NCBI GenBank assembly: GCA_963555705.1
Contig: OY743177.1
Coordinates: forward strand, 57,432,096-57,496,095
DNA from: Ligustrum vulgare
Taxonomy: Eukaryota > Streptophyta > Magnoliopsida > Lamiales > Oleaceae
Reading direction: 5' to 3'
DNA length: 64,000 nt
Shown: in pieces, positions 43,361 through 53,679 of the stretch
Layout of the letters: each line of letters opens with the position of its first letter
Position numbering within the stretch: the stretch's first letter is position 1
Position numbers and translations under genes: made by a program
Notes under the pieces: generated by a model
What the model saw: the letters and a program-made list of their open reading frames with translations, nothing else
What the model was told of the DNA's origin: nothing
Databases searched by the model: none

Positions 43361-44594
43361 TGTTGAAAAATTTCAACTTATTTATAAAGGTATCGACTCA
43401 TCAATTTTTAGCAAGTCTATAAAGCTCAAAATTATTTCTAGAAATCATTAATTGCATAAAAACGATTTTTCAAATCATAACATGAAATAGTTTTTGAAAA
43501 AATAAATTTTTTGATATAAAAATAAAAATTCCAAAATTTCCTTTTTCGGTCGACCGAAACACACCTGATCGACCGAAACTCTGATCAACCGAAAAAGTTT
43601 GGTCAACCGAAAGTCTAACGGCTCAAATAGTATAACGGCTAGTTTTTAACTTTCGGTCGACCGAAAGTGTAGAAATGGTCGACCGAAACTTCCTGCAGCT
43701 CAATTTCTTGATTTATAAATAGCCACTTCTCTTGCATTCATTTCTACCAACTTACAAGAGTATTAAGAGAGAAAATCATTGAGAAAATTATCGAGCTTAT
43801 TTTGTTTTACAATCTATATCATTTATTGCAAAGAATTTCTTGATTGATAAAAACTATTTTTCATATCTTTATCAAGAATTCTATTTTGTAGAAACCCCAA
43901 TACTCTTACGTTATTATTGATCATTGATTGAGTTCATCATCACCAAACACTTATTGAAGTGAAAATCTCTCTTCATACTTAACTAAGTATTATTTGGAAA
44001 GAGAGATCATTGGTTGAAAAACTTTGATTCAAGCAAAACCATCTCATATCATTTTTCAAAGTTTTCATAAACACTTGAGCTTTAAATATTTGCTATCTAT
44101 TGAAGTGTTATCCTAAAACTCTCAAGATACTTGACTTGATCATATCATTTGTTAAGATAGTTCATTCAATTGTAAAATTCTCATTTGTATTTCGCTTATG
44201 GTTTCGAGATCCTTGTGAAAACTCGATTGTAAAGGATAGGTGCTCCTTGTTGTGAAGTCACCTAAGGATTCGATACTCCTTATTGTAAGTTATCAATATA
44301 GTGGATTTGGCCTTACTCGTGACGGAGGACGTACATCACGTTGGTTGATTGAACCTCCCTAAATCGCGTTCGTAATCTCTTATCCCTTTTACTTACTTGC
44401 ATTGCACTTACTCTATTCTATCAATTTATATTGTGCAACACTATATCTAAGTGCTATACTTGCTTTATCAATTAAGTTCATACATTTATAGCGCACTACA
44501 TTCATAGTTAAGTTACTTGCAATACTAAGTGCTCATACTTATACCCATTGGTTTTTAAGTTTAAGATTATTTATCGAAAAAGTTTTATAAACCA
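43361..44594 (+). mobile_element. Solo LTR S3 nested in element C
   Basis: 1234 bp from TGTTGAAAAATTTCAAC to TTATAAACCA, with a 5-bp duplication ATTTA on both sides (43356-43360 and 44595-44599). TATA box TTTATAAATAG at 43711-43721. Six variants of TTTCGGTCGACCGAAA lie just upstream (43547-43688). The superfamily was not assigned. Confidence 0.75.
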
Positions 44595-44634
44595 ATTTAC
44601 CCCCTCTTGGTTAGTTTATCTTAGGTTAACAAGG

Positions 44635-45560
44635 AAGACGGCATCAATTTCAATGAAACCTTCTCTCCATTTTTTTAAAAATGATTCATTACGAATCATT
44701 ATGGATTTAGTTGCTCATTTTTTATTTAGAGCTACATCAAATGGATGTGAAACAACTTTTCTTAATGGGAGTTTGGAAGAAGAAGTCTACATGGCACAGC
44801 CAGAAGGCTTCATTACAGATGGAAAGGAAAACATAGTCTGTTTGTTAAAGAAGTCAATATATGGACTAATTCAAGCTTCACGACAATGGTATATCAAGTT
44901 TCACAATACCATTAATTTTTTTTTTTTTTTTACTGAAAACATTGTTGATCAATGTATATACCTAAAGATCAGTGGGAGTAAGTTTGCATTTTTGGTTCTA
45001 TATGTTGATGACATATTAATTGCCAGCATTGACCTTGATTTATTACGGGAAACAAATGATTTTCTTTCCCAAAACTTTGAAATGAAAGATATGGGAGAGA
45101 CATCATTCGTGATGGAAATAGAAATATTTCGTAATAGATCACGTAGATTTTTGGGAATGTCTCAGAATGCCTATATCATAAAAGCTTTGGAAAGATTTAA
45201 TATGGCGTCATGTGATCCTAATGTTTTTCCAATTCAGAAGGGGGATAAGTTGAGCCTAACCCAGTGTCCTCAAAGTGAATTGGAACGTGAATGAATGAAA
45301 AAATTTCCTTATGCTTCTATTGTAGGAAGCTTAATGTATGCAAAGGTTTGTACATGCCAGACATTAGCTTTGCAGTCGGTATGTTGGGCCTTTATCAAAG
45401 CAATCCAGGAATTGATCATTGGAAAGCTGATAAGAAAGTGTTGAGATACTTATAGGGAACAAAGAAACATATGCTCACATTAAGCCATACTAATCACCTT
45501 GAGGTGATTTGTTACACAAATCAACTAACTAAAGGGTTACTGCCCAAGACATTTAAGTAG
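44635..45560 (+). pseudogene. Element C reverse transcriptase and RNase H remnant
   Basis: A frame ending at 45294 holds most of the Copia RT: EEEVYMAQPEGFITDGKENI, LLKKSIYGLIQASRQWYIKF, LYVDDILIASIDLDLLRETN (intact YVDD), NFEMKDMGETSFVMEIEIFR and a segment ending KGDKLSLTQCPQ. The first RT motifs near 44640-44740 are in a shifted frame. A T18 run at about 44917 is translated as poly-Phe. RNase H follows as a short broken stretch ([12 protein letters not shown]) and is then deleted. The open stretch does not begin at a credible start and belongs to a dead polyprotein. Confidence 0.85.
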
Positions 45561-45983
45561 CATGCTGACGCAATGAGTCTTGAGTGTAACGAATAGTTTC
45601 TTTTCTTGTATGGGATTGCTCCGTGTTCTTATGTTAACGTTATTTTGGAATTTCATTATTGACAATTTTGAATTTTATATTTCCATTTTGTATACATTAT
45701 GTAAATGGATAATAATAACAGAAATAGTCTTTTAATTAAGACATTAGGGGACCATTATGATTGCTTTGCTATACACTTCGTTAATTGGATTATTGATAAG
45801 TAGTACACGGAAGGAACTATATTCTTTAATTAACATGGAACCGCTATGATTCTTATTAGTGATTCAATTATCTAAGGTAATTACGATAAACCTTTTAAGT
45901 ATATTAATTTAGCAATTTTTGCACGCCTTATGATTCCAATATGAAACCATAAAGAGGACTGTCATATGGACCAAGTGGGAGAC

Positions 45984-46874
45984 TGTTAGAAAATAATACC
46001 TTCTCGTTATGTGACCTATATTACATAGGAATGGCAAAACGGCTCGTCGGCTTAGGCCCTCGGGCTCGGCTCGAAAAAAGCTCGGGTTAAGCTCGGCTCG
46101 CAACTCGAGATTTTGAGCCAAAGCTTGAGCCGAGCTTTTTTTTGAGAGACGGGCTTTGGCTCGGCTCAGCTCGAGCAAAAAAAAAGCCCTCTAAAAAAGC
46201 TCGATGGGAGCTTGAACAATGAATTTCGACCACGAGTTCGGCTCAACTTGCTATACATACACATTTTCAATAAAAATTTTATGAAGTTTTGCTATAAAAA
46301 TAAGAAAAAAAAGTAAAAACTCGGAACTTGGCTCAACTCTGCTCGGAAAAAGCTCGAGTCGAGCCTTATTTTTGGGGACAAGCTTTAGGTCGGCTCGGCT
46401 CGGGCCAAAAAAAGCTCGACCACAAAAACCTCGAGCCAAGCTCGAGGCTTGATCTTCGGCTCGCGAGCCAGCTCGTTGACATACCTACTATTACATATCC
46501 TGGTTTAATTAGGTAAACTGCTGAATTAATAGAAATCTGGTTTAATTAGAAGTATTTCCTATTAATACTACAACTTTTATGGACATTTGAGATTAAAAAA
46601 ACAATAGGAAATTCGGCCCCTCTCTCTGTCTATAAATACTGAACTCAAATTCTATCATTAAAGTTCAATCTTATGAAATACAATTAAAGGCCTAGGTTAA
46701 GAGAGAGAAGGCGGATTTCATATCAATATTTTCTTCAGGATTCAATTAAAGCCGTGACAGGAACATATAACTTTTCAACATTATTGCTATGGATTCTGGT
46801 ATGTTTTATAATTTACAGTAATTAATTTTATGATTAAGATCCTGAACAGTATCATGTCCAATTCTATATGTTAC
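45984..46874 (+). repeat. 3' LTR of element C (with hAT insertion)
   Basis: About 430 bp once 46027-46488 is removed. It begins TGTTAGAAAATAATACC and ends ATATGTTACA. Confidence 0.78.
46027..46488. mobile_element. Non-autonomous hAT element in the 3' LTR of C
   Basis: 462 bp flanked by the 8-bp duplication TATTACAT (46019-46026 and 46489-46496). Imperfect inverted ends: (T)AGGAATGGCAAAACGGCTCG and the complement of CGAGCCAGCTCGTTGACATACCTA. The body is packed with GGCTCG/CGAGCC words. The 5' LTR of C lacks it, which proves it is an insertion. ORFs within it (46251-46516) are repeat translations. Confidence 0.85.
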
Positions 46875-47106
46875 AGTTTAATCATGTTATAAGTTCTAAA
46901 AAGCCAAGGAAAACAAGCACTATGAACGCTGGACGAACTCACGTAAAAAAGTATTCAAGTGAGGTTCCATCAAATCCGGTATTCGAATTTAGGGGAGAAT
47001 TTCGATTGGACAAATCATACCGACAAGCAAAATGAATAATGCATGGCACTCTAACTACTAAAAAAAATATTAATATTAACAATCAATTGTTTTTTGTTAA
47101 CAGCAT
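46875..47106. other. Spacer between elements C and D
   Basis: No gene. It ends in AGCAT (47102-47106), the target site of element D. Confidence 0.5.
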
Positions 47107-47440
47107 TATTGGGTATTTTGGTCCTAATCAAACCTCGGGGGCGATGATGAAACTTCGTATCAAAATTTAAGCTTCGTAGGCTCCCGGACCATGATCGAAG
47201 AATTACTGTCCCAGTTAACCACAATATGCGTAACCCACGAGAATGACAGGTTAGAGACTTTATCACTTTACCTTGAGATGTTAATTGGGTCGTTGGCCCT
47301 GTTGCTCGGTAGGTGGATCCGATTGGCGGCCCGGGTTTAATTAGGCCCTCGACCCATTCCCCTAAATAAACCTAAACCTATCCTATATCTACCCTATGCT
47401 CCTCACTCTCTCGGTCAAGACAACACAGGCACTCCCTCAA

Positions 47441-47481
<41 letters not shown>

Positions 47482-48048
47482 TAGCGGCTGACTCTTCTTT
47501 GTGAGAATCAATTGGAACCCGTCTTCTTAGTGAACTCCCACTTCGCTGTCCGGTTACCTCTTGCCCCTTAGGTACCTTCCTCCTTCGTGAGTTTGGCACC
47601 CTGCTTCCACACCCCCTGCCTGCGGTGTTTGGTGCTCTTGGCCCTGTTTTTGGTTGTCGCCTCTCCTTTGTGGTTGGACTCCCTGTCCCGCTCTCTGTGC
47701 ACGGTACACTCCGCGCCCCTGCCTCTTGTGCGCTTGGCTCTGCTGGTGCGATTTCTGGGCTGTGTTTGGTTCGATCATTTCTTTGTGATATAAGTGGGTT
47801 GTGGGTTGCCTCGGAGTGTCTTCTTGTCTTCGTAGTGTGGTGTTGTCTATTGTGGTTGTTGGGGCAGATTCTGAGCCCTCGGTTCATCCCACCACACGAC
47901 TTGGATTGTGCAATAAGGGAGTTTTAATTACTTGCTTTTATTGCTTAATATTGATTCAATTACTTTGCTAATCTATATTGTGTTTTCTTCCGCTGTATTG
48001 TGACTAACTCGTTTTACTTTGTGTTTTGCGAGGTTGGATTTCCCCACA
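47107..48048 (+). repeat. 5' LTR of element D
   Basis: 942 bp. The terminal TG is mutated to TA. A (CT)n tract of about 31 bp lies at 47446-47477 and is much shorter in the 3' LTR. Cys/Leu-rich ORFs at 47587-47927 recur in the 3' LTR only because the LTR is duplicated. Confidence 0.9.
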
Positions 48049-48051
48049 AAT

Positions 48052-48064
48052 TGGTATCAGAGCC
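48052..48064 (+). other. Primer binding site of element D
   Basis: TGGTATCAGAGCC, three bases after the 5' LTR; initiator Met tRNA type. Confidence 0.9.
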
Positions 48065-48731
48065 TTGGTGGCTTGATTGGCTGAATTGAATCAATATTGG
48101 ACTTCATTGAGTTTTCTAGCTCCTTGCTTTAATTTTCATTAACTGAAAAATTAATTATGTTTTTTTGCTGTTCGAAATTATTTTGGTTCCAACTATATTT
48201 TCAAACTCTTTGTGATTGAAAATTATCGTTTAATTGGTGTTTTTTAATTTTTTTTGTTGGTTAGGTACTATTTTGGAGGTTCTCGAGCTTCGTGCTGATT
48301 TAGGCTTCAAAATTGGCTAATTGGAAAACATAAAACGATAAATAACTTTGCATCTCTCCATATTACGGACTCAGAAAAGTCCGCTCTGGTAAATTGGCTT
48401 GATTACTTTTAAATTCCAGTAATAGCAGATCATCGTGTGGGGTGACCATTAGGCTTGAGGTTGCCTGTTGCTAGTTATAGGAATTATTTGCCACTATCTG
48501 TGTTTTTCATAGCTGTTTTGTCTTGTGATATATTTTTGTGATTATTTTGCTTGTTGCGTTAATATTAGAATTGTCACCTAGATTCCCGTGTCGAAAATTC
48601 CCTTGACCTGAGATCTTTGAGTCTCACGGAATTCTGGGAATTTAGAATGGTGTATATTGCGACCTTTAGGATTTTCTGTGTGATTTTTCGTGTGGTTCTT
48701 ATATTGCGTTGTGTGTTTCTTATTTGTTAAG

Positions 48732-49562
48732 ATGTCTGCACATCGTTTTGAATTGAACATCATTGATGGAAAATGTGATTTTTCTATTTGGCAACAGAAA
48801 ATGAAATGTATTTTGGTAAAACAAAAGATTTCAAAAGCTATTGACAATTCTTTCCCAAATACTGTGACCGTTGAACAGAAAAAGGATTTTTATGAACTCG
48901 CGTACACTTCTATCATTTTGCATCTATCTGACTCTGTTTTGCGAAAAGTTGGTAAACACGAAACCACTGAAGCTCTTTGGAAAAAGTTACAAGAACTTTA
49001 CTTGACTCAATCTACTCCTAATAAGCTTTACTTGCTTGAAAGTTTTTTCAGTTTCAAAATTGATCCCTCTAAAGAATTAGATGACAACTTGGATGTCTTT
49101 AATAAACTTGTGCAAGACATCACTAACTGTGGTGAAAAAGTATCTGAAGAATATAAAGTTGTTATATTGTTAAATGCTATTCCTGACACTTATAGAGAGG
49201 TTAAGAATGCTATAAAATATGGGAGGGATACTCTTACACCTGAAATATTCATTGATTCCTTGAAAAGTAGGGAGAGGGAGGTGAAAGTTGAAAGAAACGA
49301 GAGGAGTAGTGGTGAGGTTCACATGATGAGAGGTGGGCGTGGCAAAAACAGAGATGACTCAAATGATGAGGGTGATAGATGGAAGGGTAGAAGTAGTTTT
49401 AAGTCACAGGGTAAGACGAAGGGAAGGAAATGTTATGGTTGTGGTAGATCTGACCATTATAAGAGAGACTGTCCTGGAGAGAAAAACAAAATAGGAGATG
49501 GGGATAGAAATGGGGTCAATGTAGTTAGTTGCTCGGATGATGATCCGAGTGGAGTTTATTGA
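48732..49562 (+). CDS. Intact Copia gag of element D
   Basis: 276-residue protein from ATG 48732 (context AAGATGT, A at -3) to TGA. I prefer this start to an upstream GTG in the same frame because Copia gag proteins begin like MSAHRFELNIIDGKCDFSIW, with the FxIW segment near residue 18. It has a UBN2 capsid-like domain (residues ~60-180, including LWKKLQELYLTQSTPNKLYL and YKVVILLNAIPDTYREVKNA). A basic Arg/Gly/Lys linker follows, then a CCHC zinc-knuckle CYGCGRSDHYKRDC at about residues 234-247 and a hydrophilic tail ending SDDDPSGVY. It would assemble particles and bind RNA. The frame has no stop despite LTR divergence and the absence of pol, which suggests the gag is, or was until recently, under selection. 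Confidence 0.88.
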   Translation: MSAHRFELNIIDGKCDFSIWQQKMKCILVKQKISKAIDNSFPNTVTVEQKKDFYELAYTSIILHLSDSVLRKVGKHETTEALWKKLQELYLTQSTPNKLYLLESFFSFKIDPSKELDDNLDVFNKLVQDITNCGEKVSEEYKVVILLNAIPDTYREVKNAIKYGRDTLTPEIFIDSLKSREREVKVERNERSSGEVHMMRGGRGKNRDDSNDEGDRWKGRSSFKSQGKTKGRKCYGCGRSDHYKRDCPGEKNKIGDGDRNGVNVVSCSDDDPSGVY

Positions 49563-50648
49563 TGCTCTTATCTCACTTACAGTTTCTACTGAATTATTGT
49601 GTGCATCTGATTGATTTTTTACCCTTTTGCATGTGTGGTCACTTAATTTGGTTGCATTTCTTATGTTGCATTTCATTTATATTGATTTGAACATGTGCAT
49701 GAATTTGAGAGTGATATGTTACTTTGTATATAACGTGGTTACATGCATGGTGGTTGGGTTTGGTGTGAGGTTTTGATACTCTGTGTGTTCTCACAATATA
49801 GATCCGATATGTTCCCTTGGTGGGATGGGTATTCAATAATTGTGTTAGAAGTGAGGGCTAGCTGGTAATGTTGAGGCTAGATGCCTAAGAGTGTATTTGG
49901 TGACATATTAGGGGATGTGTGTTTTGACATGTAGATCACGAGAGGTGAGGTTGTCAAATGTCTTGTTAAACTCTATCTGTGAGGATCTCGATTAGGTGGA
50001 GGACGCTCCTATTATCTCTAGGTGAGGTGGAGAGTCGAGGTTTAACTTCTAGTGGTGAGGTTATGATAGAGGTACATCCATTGTCTTAGGATCTCTAATA
50101 GTTTACCAGTTAGGTGTGATTCTTGAGTAGTTTAGTGAGCACAGATGACGATAAGAGGAGAGCTACATCGGTTTTTGAATGAGGTAATTGTGATTATATC
50201 TTTTCTTGGGGTCATTTGCATCCGATGCTTGTATTGACTTTGTTTGATTAACTTGGTGTTATGTTCTTTATTTGAACTTGGTGAAAAGATTTGTGGTTTG
50301 CCTTTGATGTGCTCTCATTGCATTTGTAGAGTCACCTATAACTTCGTGATATAATATGCTTTTGATTGACTCATGTGGAAATGTAATTTGTTTACATTTG
50401 TTTTTAGAAAGCATGTGTTGTTTGTCTAAAGTTGTATTACTTGCTAATGTGATATAAATGCATAGTTTGGCTCGCTATGATTTAGTGTATTCTTAGATTT
50501 TACCTTGGCCCTTTGATGAGTACTATTAGCAGGTGTGAGATATGTTTCCAACGTGAAACATTGGAAAAGGTATGTTGAGTTCTAATTCGTTTGGAACTGT
50601 TTTGTGCAACTAATAAACTAGGTGTTTTGGTATTGCAGGTTCGATTGG
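49563..50648 (+). other. Non-coding 3' internal region of element D
   Basis: About 1.1 kb between the gag stop and the purine tract. There are no pol motifs in any frame that I could read. From 49855 to 50130 it is rich in GGTGAGG/GAGGTG words (for example AGAGGTGAGGTTG, TCTAGGTGAGGTGGAGAG, AGTGGTGAGGTT). Confidence 0.7.
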
Positions 50649-50664
50649 AACCAAGGTGGAGGTT
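50649..50664 (+). other. Polypurine tract of element D
   Basis: AACCAAGGTGGAGGTT directly before the 3' LTR start at 50665. Confidence 0.75.
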
Positions 50665-51575
50665 TGTTGGGTATTTTGGTCCCAATCAAACCTCGGGGGC
50701 GATGATGAAACATCGTGTCGGAATTTAAGCTTCGTAGGCCCCCGACTCATGATCGAAGAATTACTATCCTAGTTAACCACAATATGCGTAACCCACGAAA
50801 ATAACAGGTTAGAGACTTTATCACTTTACCTTGTGGTGTTGATTGGGTCGTTGGCCCTGTTGCTCGGTAGGTGGATCCGATTGGCGGCCCTGGTTTAATT
50901 AGGCCCTCGACCCATTCCCCTAAATAAACCTAAACCTATCATATATCTACCCTACGCTCCTCACTCTCTCGGTCAAGACAACACACGCACTCCCTCAAAC
51001 CTCTCTCTCTCGTGATAGCGGCTAACTCCTCTTTGTGAGAATCAACTGAAACCCGTCTTCTTCGTGAACTCCCACTTCACTGTCCGGTTACCTCTTGCCC
51101 CTTAGGTACCTTCCTCCTTCGTGAGTTTGGCGCCCTGCTTCCGCGCCCCCTGCCTGCGGTGTTTGGTGCTCTTGGCCCTGTTTTTAGTTGTCGCCTCTCC
51201 TTCGTGGTTGGGCTCCCTGTCCCGTTCTATGTGCTTGGTACACTCCGTGCCCCTGCCTCCTGTGCGCTCGGCTCTGCTGGTGCGGTTTCTGGGCTGTGTT
51301 TGGTTCGGTCATTTCTTTGTGATATAAGTGGCTTGTCTCGGAGTGTCTTCTTGTCTTCGTAGTGTGGTGTTTCCTATTGTGGTTGTTGAGGCAGATTCTG
51401 AGCCCTCGGTTCATCCCACCACACGGTTTTGATTGTGCAATAAGGGAGTTTTAATTACTTGCTTTTATTGCTTAATATTGATTCAATTACTTTGCTAATC
51501 TATATTGTGTTTTCTTCCGCTGTATTGTGACTAACTCGTTTTACTTTGTGTTTTGTGAGGTTGGATTTCCCCACA
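50665..51575 (+). repeat. 3' LTR of element D
   Basis: 911 bp with an intact TG start and CA end, followed by AGCAC (51576-51580). Confidence 0.9.
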
Positions 51576-51669
51576 AGCACTTTTAAAAAAATCTCTACTA
51601 ATAAAAGTTCTATTCACAACAGTTGTGCCAAACGGGCGCTTTTAGCAAATTTTCTCCAAAAGAAACGCT

Positions 51670-51866
51670 CTTGGAGAATTCTCCCCAGTAATTCAGAGCA
51701 GAGAATATTGTGACAAGCTGTAAAAAATGTAGAGGATACTCTATCATTCTTTCCCCAACCTCTGACTCGACTGGGGTCTGACCATAGTAAATCACAAAGT
51801 AAACCAGTTTCCGTAACATTGGTTGGACGTTGTAAATTTCTAATTCGATCGTGAATGTCCCCTTAC
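51670..51866 (-). pseudogene. Fragment of a PP1-type Ser/Thr protein phosphatase
   Basis: On the minus strand one frame reads [16 protein letters not shown], then [12 protein letters not shown] and [13 protein letters not shown] second frame then reads [15 protein letters not shown]. Both are signature segments of the PP1/TOPP catalytic subunit, where LLCDLLW.DP and GWG.NDRG lie about 40 residues upstream of [15 protein letters not shown]. The intervening residues are deleted and the frame is shifted. The CGEF cysteine is Trp and the NDRG glycine is Val. No upstream exons were found. Element D ends about 100 bp away. It is a dead gene fragment, origin unknown. Confidence 0.72.
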
Positions 51867-53679
51867 AAAATATCATTAACAGATAAGTGAAAGTAGAATG
51901 AAATTTAGATTGTTCAGTAAAAAGTGTGAGAACATCCTTGCATAAATCAATAAAGATTAGCCAAAAAAAGAAACTAGTATCAAAAGCTTATAGTAAAGGA
52001 AAGAAAAAGTTAAAAGCTTGCTCATTTTTTCCCCCATTTTTATTTACAAGGGAATCCGAAACCACTACCCATTGGATAAGGACTGGGTAAACCTTCGAAT
52101 TGATGCAATAGCCTGTAAAGCACACCAGCCAGGTAAATCGCACCGACAAGCCCAGTGGACATGATCGACCGAGAAAATGTTGATAAGAAAAATCAAACCA
52201 GTGATCAAAGGCATCCGCGCTCACCTAGTACACCAACTCGGTCAACTAATGAGGGGTAGCTTGCTCATTATTCTTCATAGTGAATAGCATACCCAACATG
52301 CACACAAATTTTTTTTTTATTATTATTTTTGTTTATCTAAAGGTAAGGTCCTATTTTCTAATGGAAGTTTTCCAATATCCTGGTTTGTTAACAGCGAGCC
52401 TTTAGAGTAGATATCTAATTCATATTGCAACCAGTCAACCACAGCCCCTAACAAGTTATTATAGCTTCATTAAGCATATAAGAATGACAACCATTTGAAT
52501 AAGGTACACCAAAATGTTGGCAGAATGGGTTAACCATATAATTCCCATCTAACTAAGCATATTGTCATATAATTTTCGAGGGTCCAAAACATATGCCTAA
52601 CATGTTGCTTCTGCGTATCGTATTCTGGTAAAGCCAAATGTCCAAAGATTTAATGGAGAAAAAAAAAAAAAAATTGTCCTAAGATTTCCAGGCGCTCCCA
52701 AATCTATGCCTCTTTCTGATTTCATAATAAGAACTGATTATAATTCCTTTTAGATGAAGAAGAACTCTACCTTATGAAACTCAAACCACGATTTCAAGGA
52801 CCATTCCAAGAAAATGTATAGTTCTTATTGACAAATACACACAATCAGAAAAGGCAGAGTTCTTAACTAATTCAAGAACTCCTCCTACCTCATGCACTTC
52901 TTCTGAATCATATTAATAACAATATGTGACAGGGTCGAATGTAATTTTGAAGAGTAGTTGGATTATTTTAGTTTGACCCCGATAGGAGCCCATTGATTTT
53001 ATAGACTCCATTGAAATAAAAAGTTTCTTTTGTCAGTGGGATACCATCGTCAAGTTGTAAAAAATAGCCTATATGTTCAAATGGAAAATTATTCTAATTG
53101 ATGTTTCAAGGTTGAATATTTTTATAAAATTGACGTGTTCTCACGCCAATTCTAAAGATTTGAGCTGATAGAAGATGTTATATGATTCATAATGCTTATA
53201 TGAGTAAGTTCTGGCTTGAATTAATTAATATAATGGAACACGATTATGAAGTTAATTGTTTACCAAGAAAAAAAGGACATTTGAACCACCATCTAAACTT
53301 CATGGCCACCATATTTACTTTAAAAGTATAGAGCACGAGGCCAACACAAGCAACAATAGTTTGAAGTGTGGTTCTACTTGGGAAAGATCACTACAAAGAT
53401 AAAGATGATGGCTATAACTTAATTATGATTAAGTTATTATCTATGGCGAGTTCACGTTGCTGCTAACACATATTATGTAAGGTGTTCATGATGAAATATT
53501 GGAGAGATTTTACTGAAGTCGTTGTTACCTAACAGTATTACATCTAAATGCGGGAGTGAAGAACATCAATTCACCAAATGGACAATCCTATAAAGATGAT
53601 AGGATTCCTACCGATTATAATAATCAAATGGACATGATGCGAATATTGTAGAGAATGCGATTTAAGTAATAACATAATT
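51867..53679. other. Unassigned region, no supported gene
   Basis: Base composition is slightly less AT-rich around 52040-52260, where a minus-strand 78-codon ORF and an overlapping frame (MSTGLVGAIYLAGVLYRLLH) are open. I recognise neither. The rest shows no coding signal. It could include intron or untranslated remnants of the phosphatase fragment, or old gypsy internal sequence. Confidence 0.4.

Larger units (their letters stand above)
42744..46874 (+). mobile_element. Ty1/copia element C, internally deleted and twice interrupted
   Basis: 5' LTR 42744-43161 (TGTTAAAAAAATAATA to ATATATTACA), primer site TGGTATCAGAGC at 43164-43175, purine tract 45973-45983 and 3' LTR 45984-46874. Probable target duplicates are GTTTC (42739-42743) and GTTTA (46875-46879), one mismatch; the exact 3' end is therefore slightly uncertain. 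Gag, protease and integrase are absent. After a short leader comes solo LTR S3 (43361-44594), then RT and a truncated RNase H. The 3' LTR contains a hAT-like insertion (46027-46488). Confidence 0.82.
47107..51575 (+). mobile_element. Gag-only LTR retrotransposon D (TR-GAG-like)
   Basis: 4.47 kb. LTRs at 47107-48048 and 50665-51575 start T(G)TTGGGTATTTTGG and end TTTCCCCACA. Target duplicates AGCAT and AGCAC differ at one base. Primer site TGGTATCAGAGCC at 48052-48064; purine tract AACCAAGGTGGAGGTTT at 50649-50664. The internal region has one intact gene, gag (48732-49562), and about 1.1 kb of non-coding sequence. There is no protease, integrase, RT or RNase H anywhere. This matches the class described as terminal-repeat retrotransposons with GAG domain. 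LTRs differ by scattered substitutions and a CT-repeat length change. Confidence 0.9.

Noticed and set aside
46251..46516. ORFs on both strands in the GGCTCG-rich stretch
   Set aside because: Translation of the repetitive body of a non-autonomous hAT element.
47587..47927. Cys/Leu-rich ORFs recurring at 51121-51362
   Set aside because: They recur only because they sit in both LTRs of element D; no known domain.
51988..52224. 78-codon minus-strand ORF and overlapping frame MSTGLVGAIYLAGVLYRLLH
   Set aside because: Hydrophobic and open in two frames, but I could not link it to any family or to a splice structure; left unassigned.
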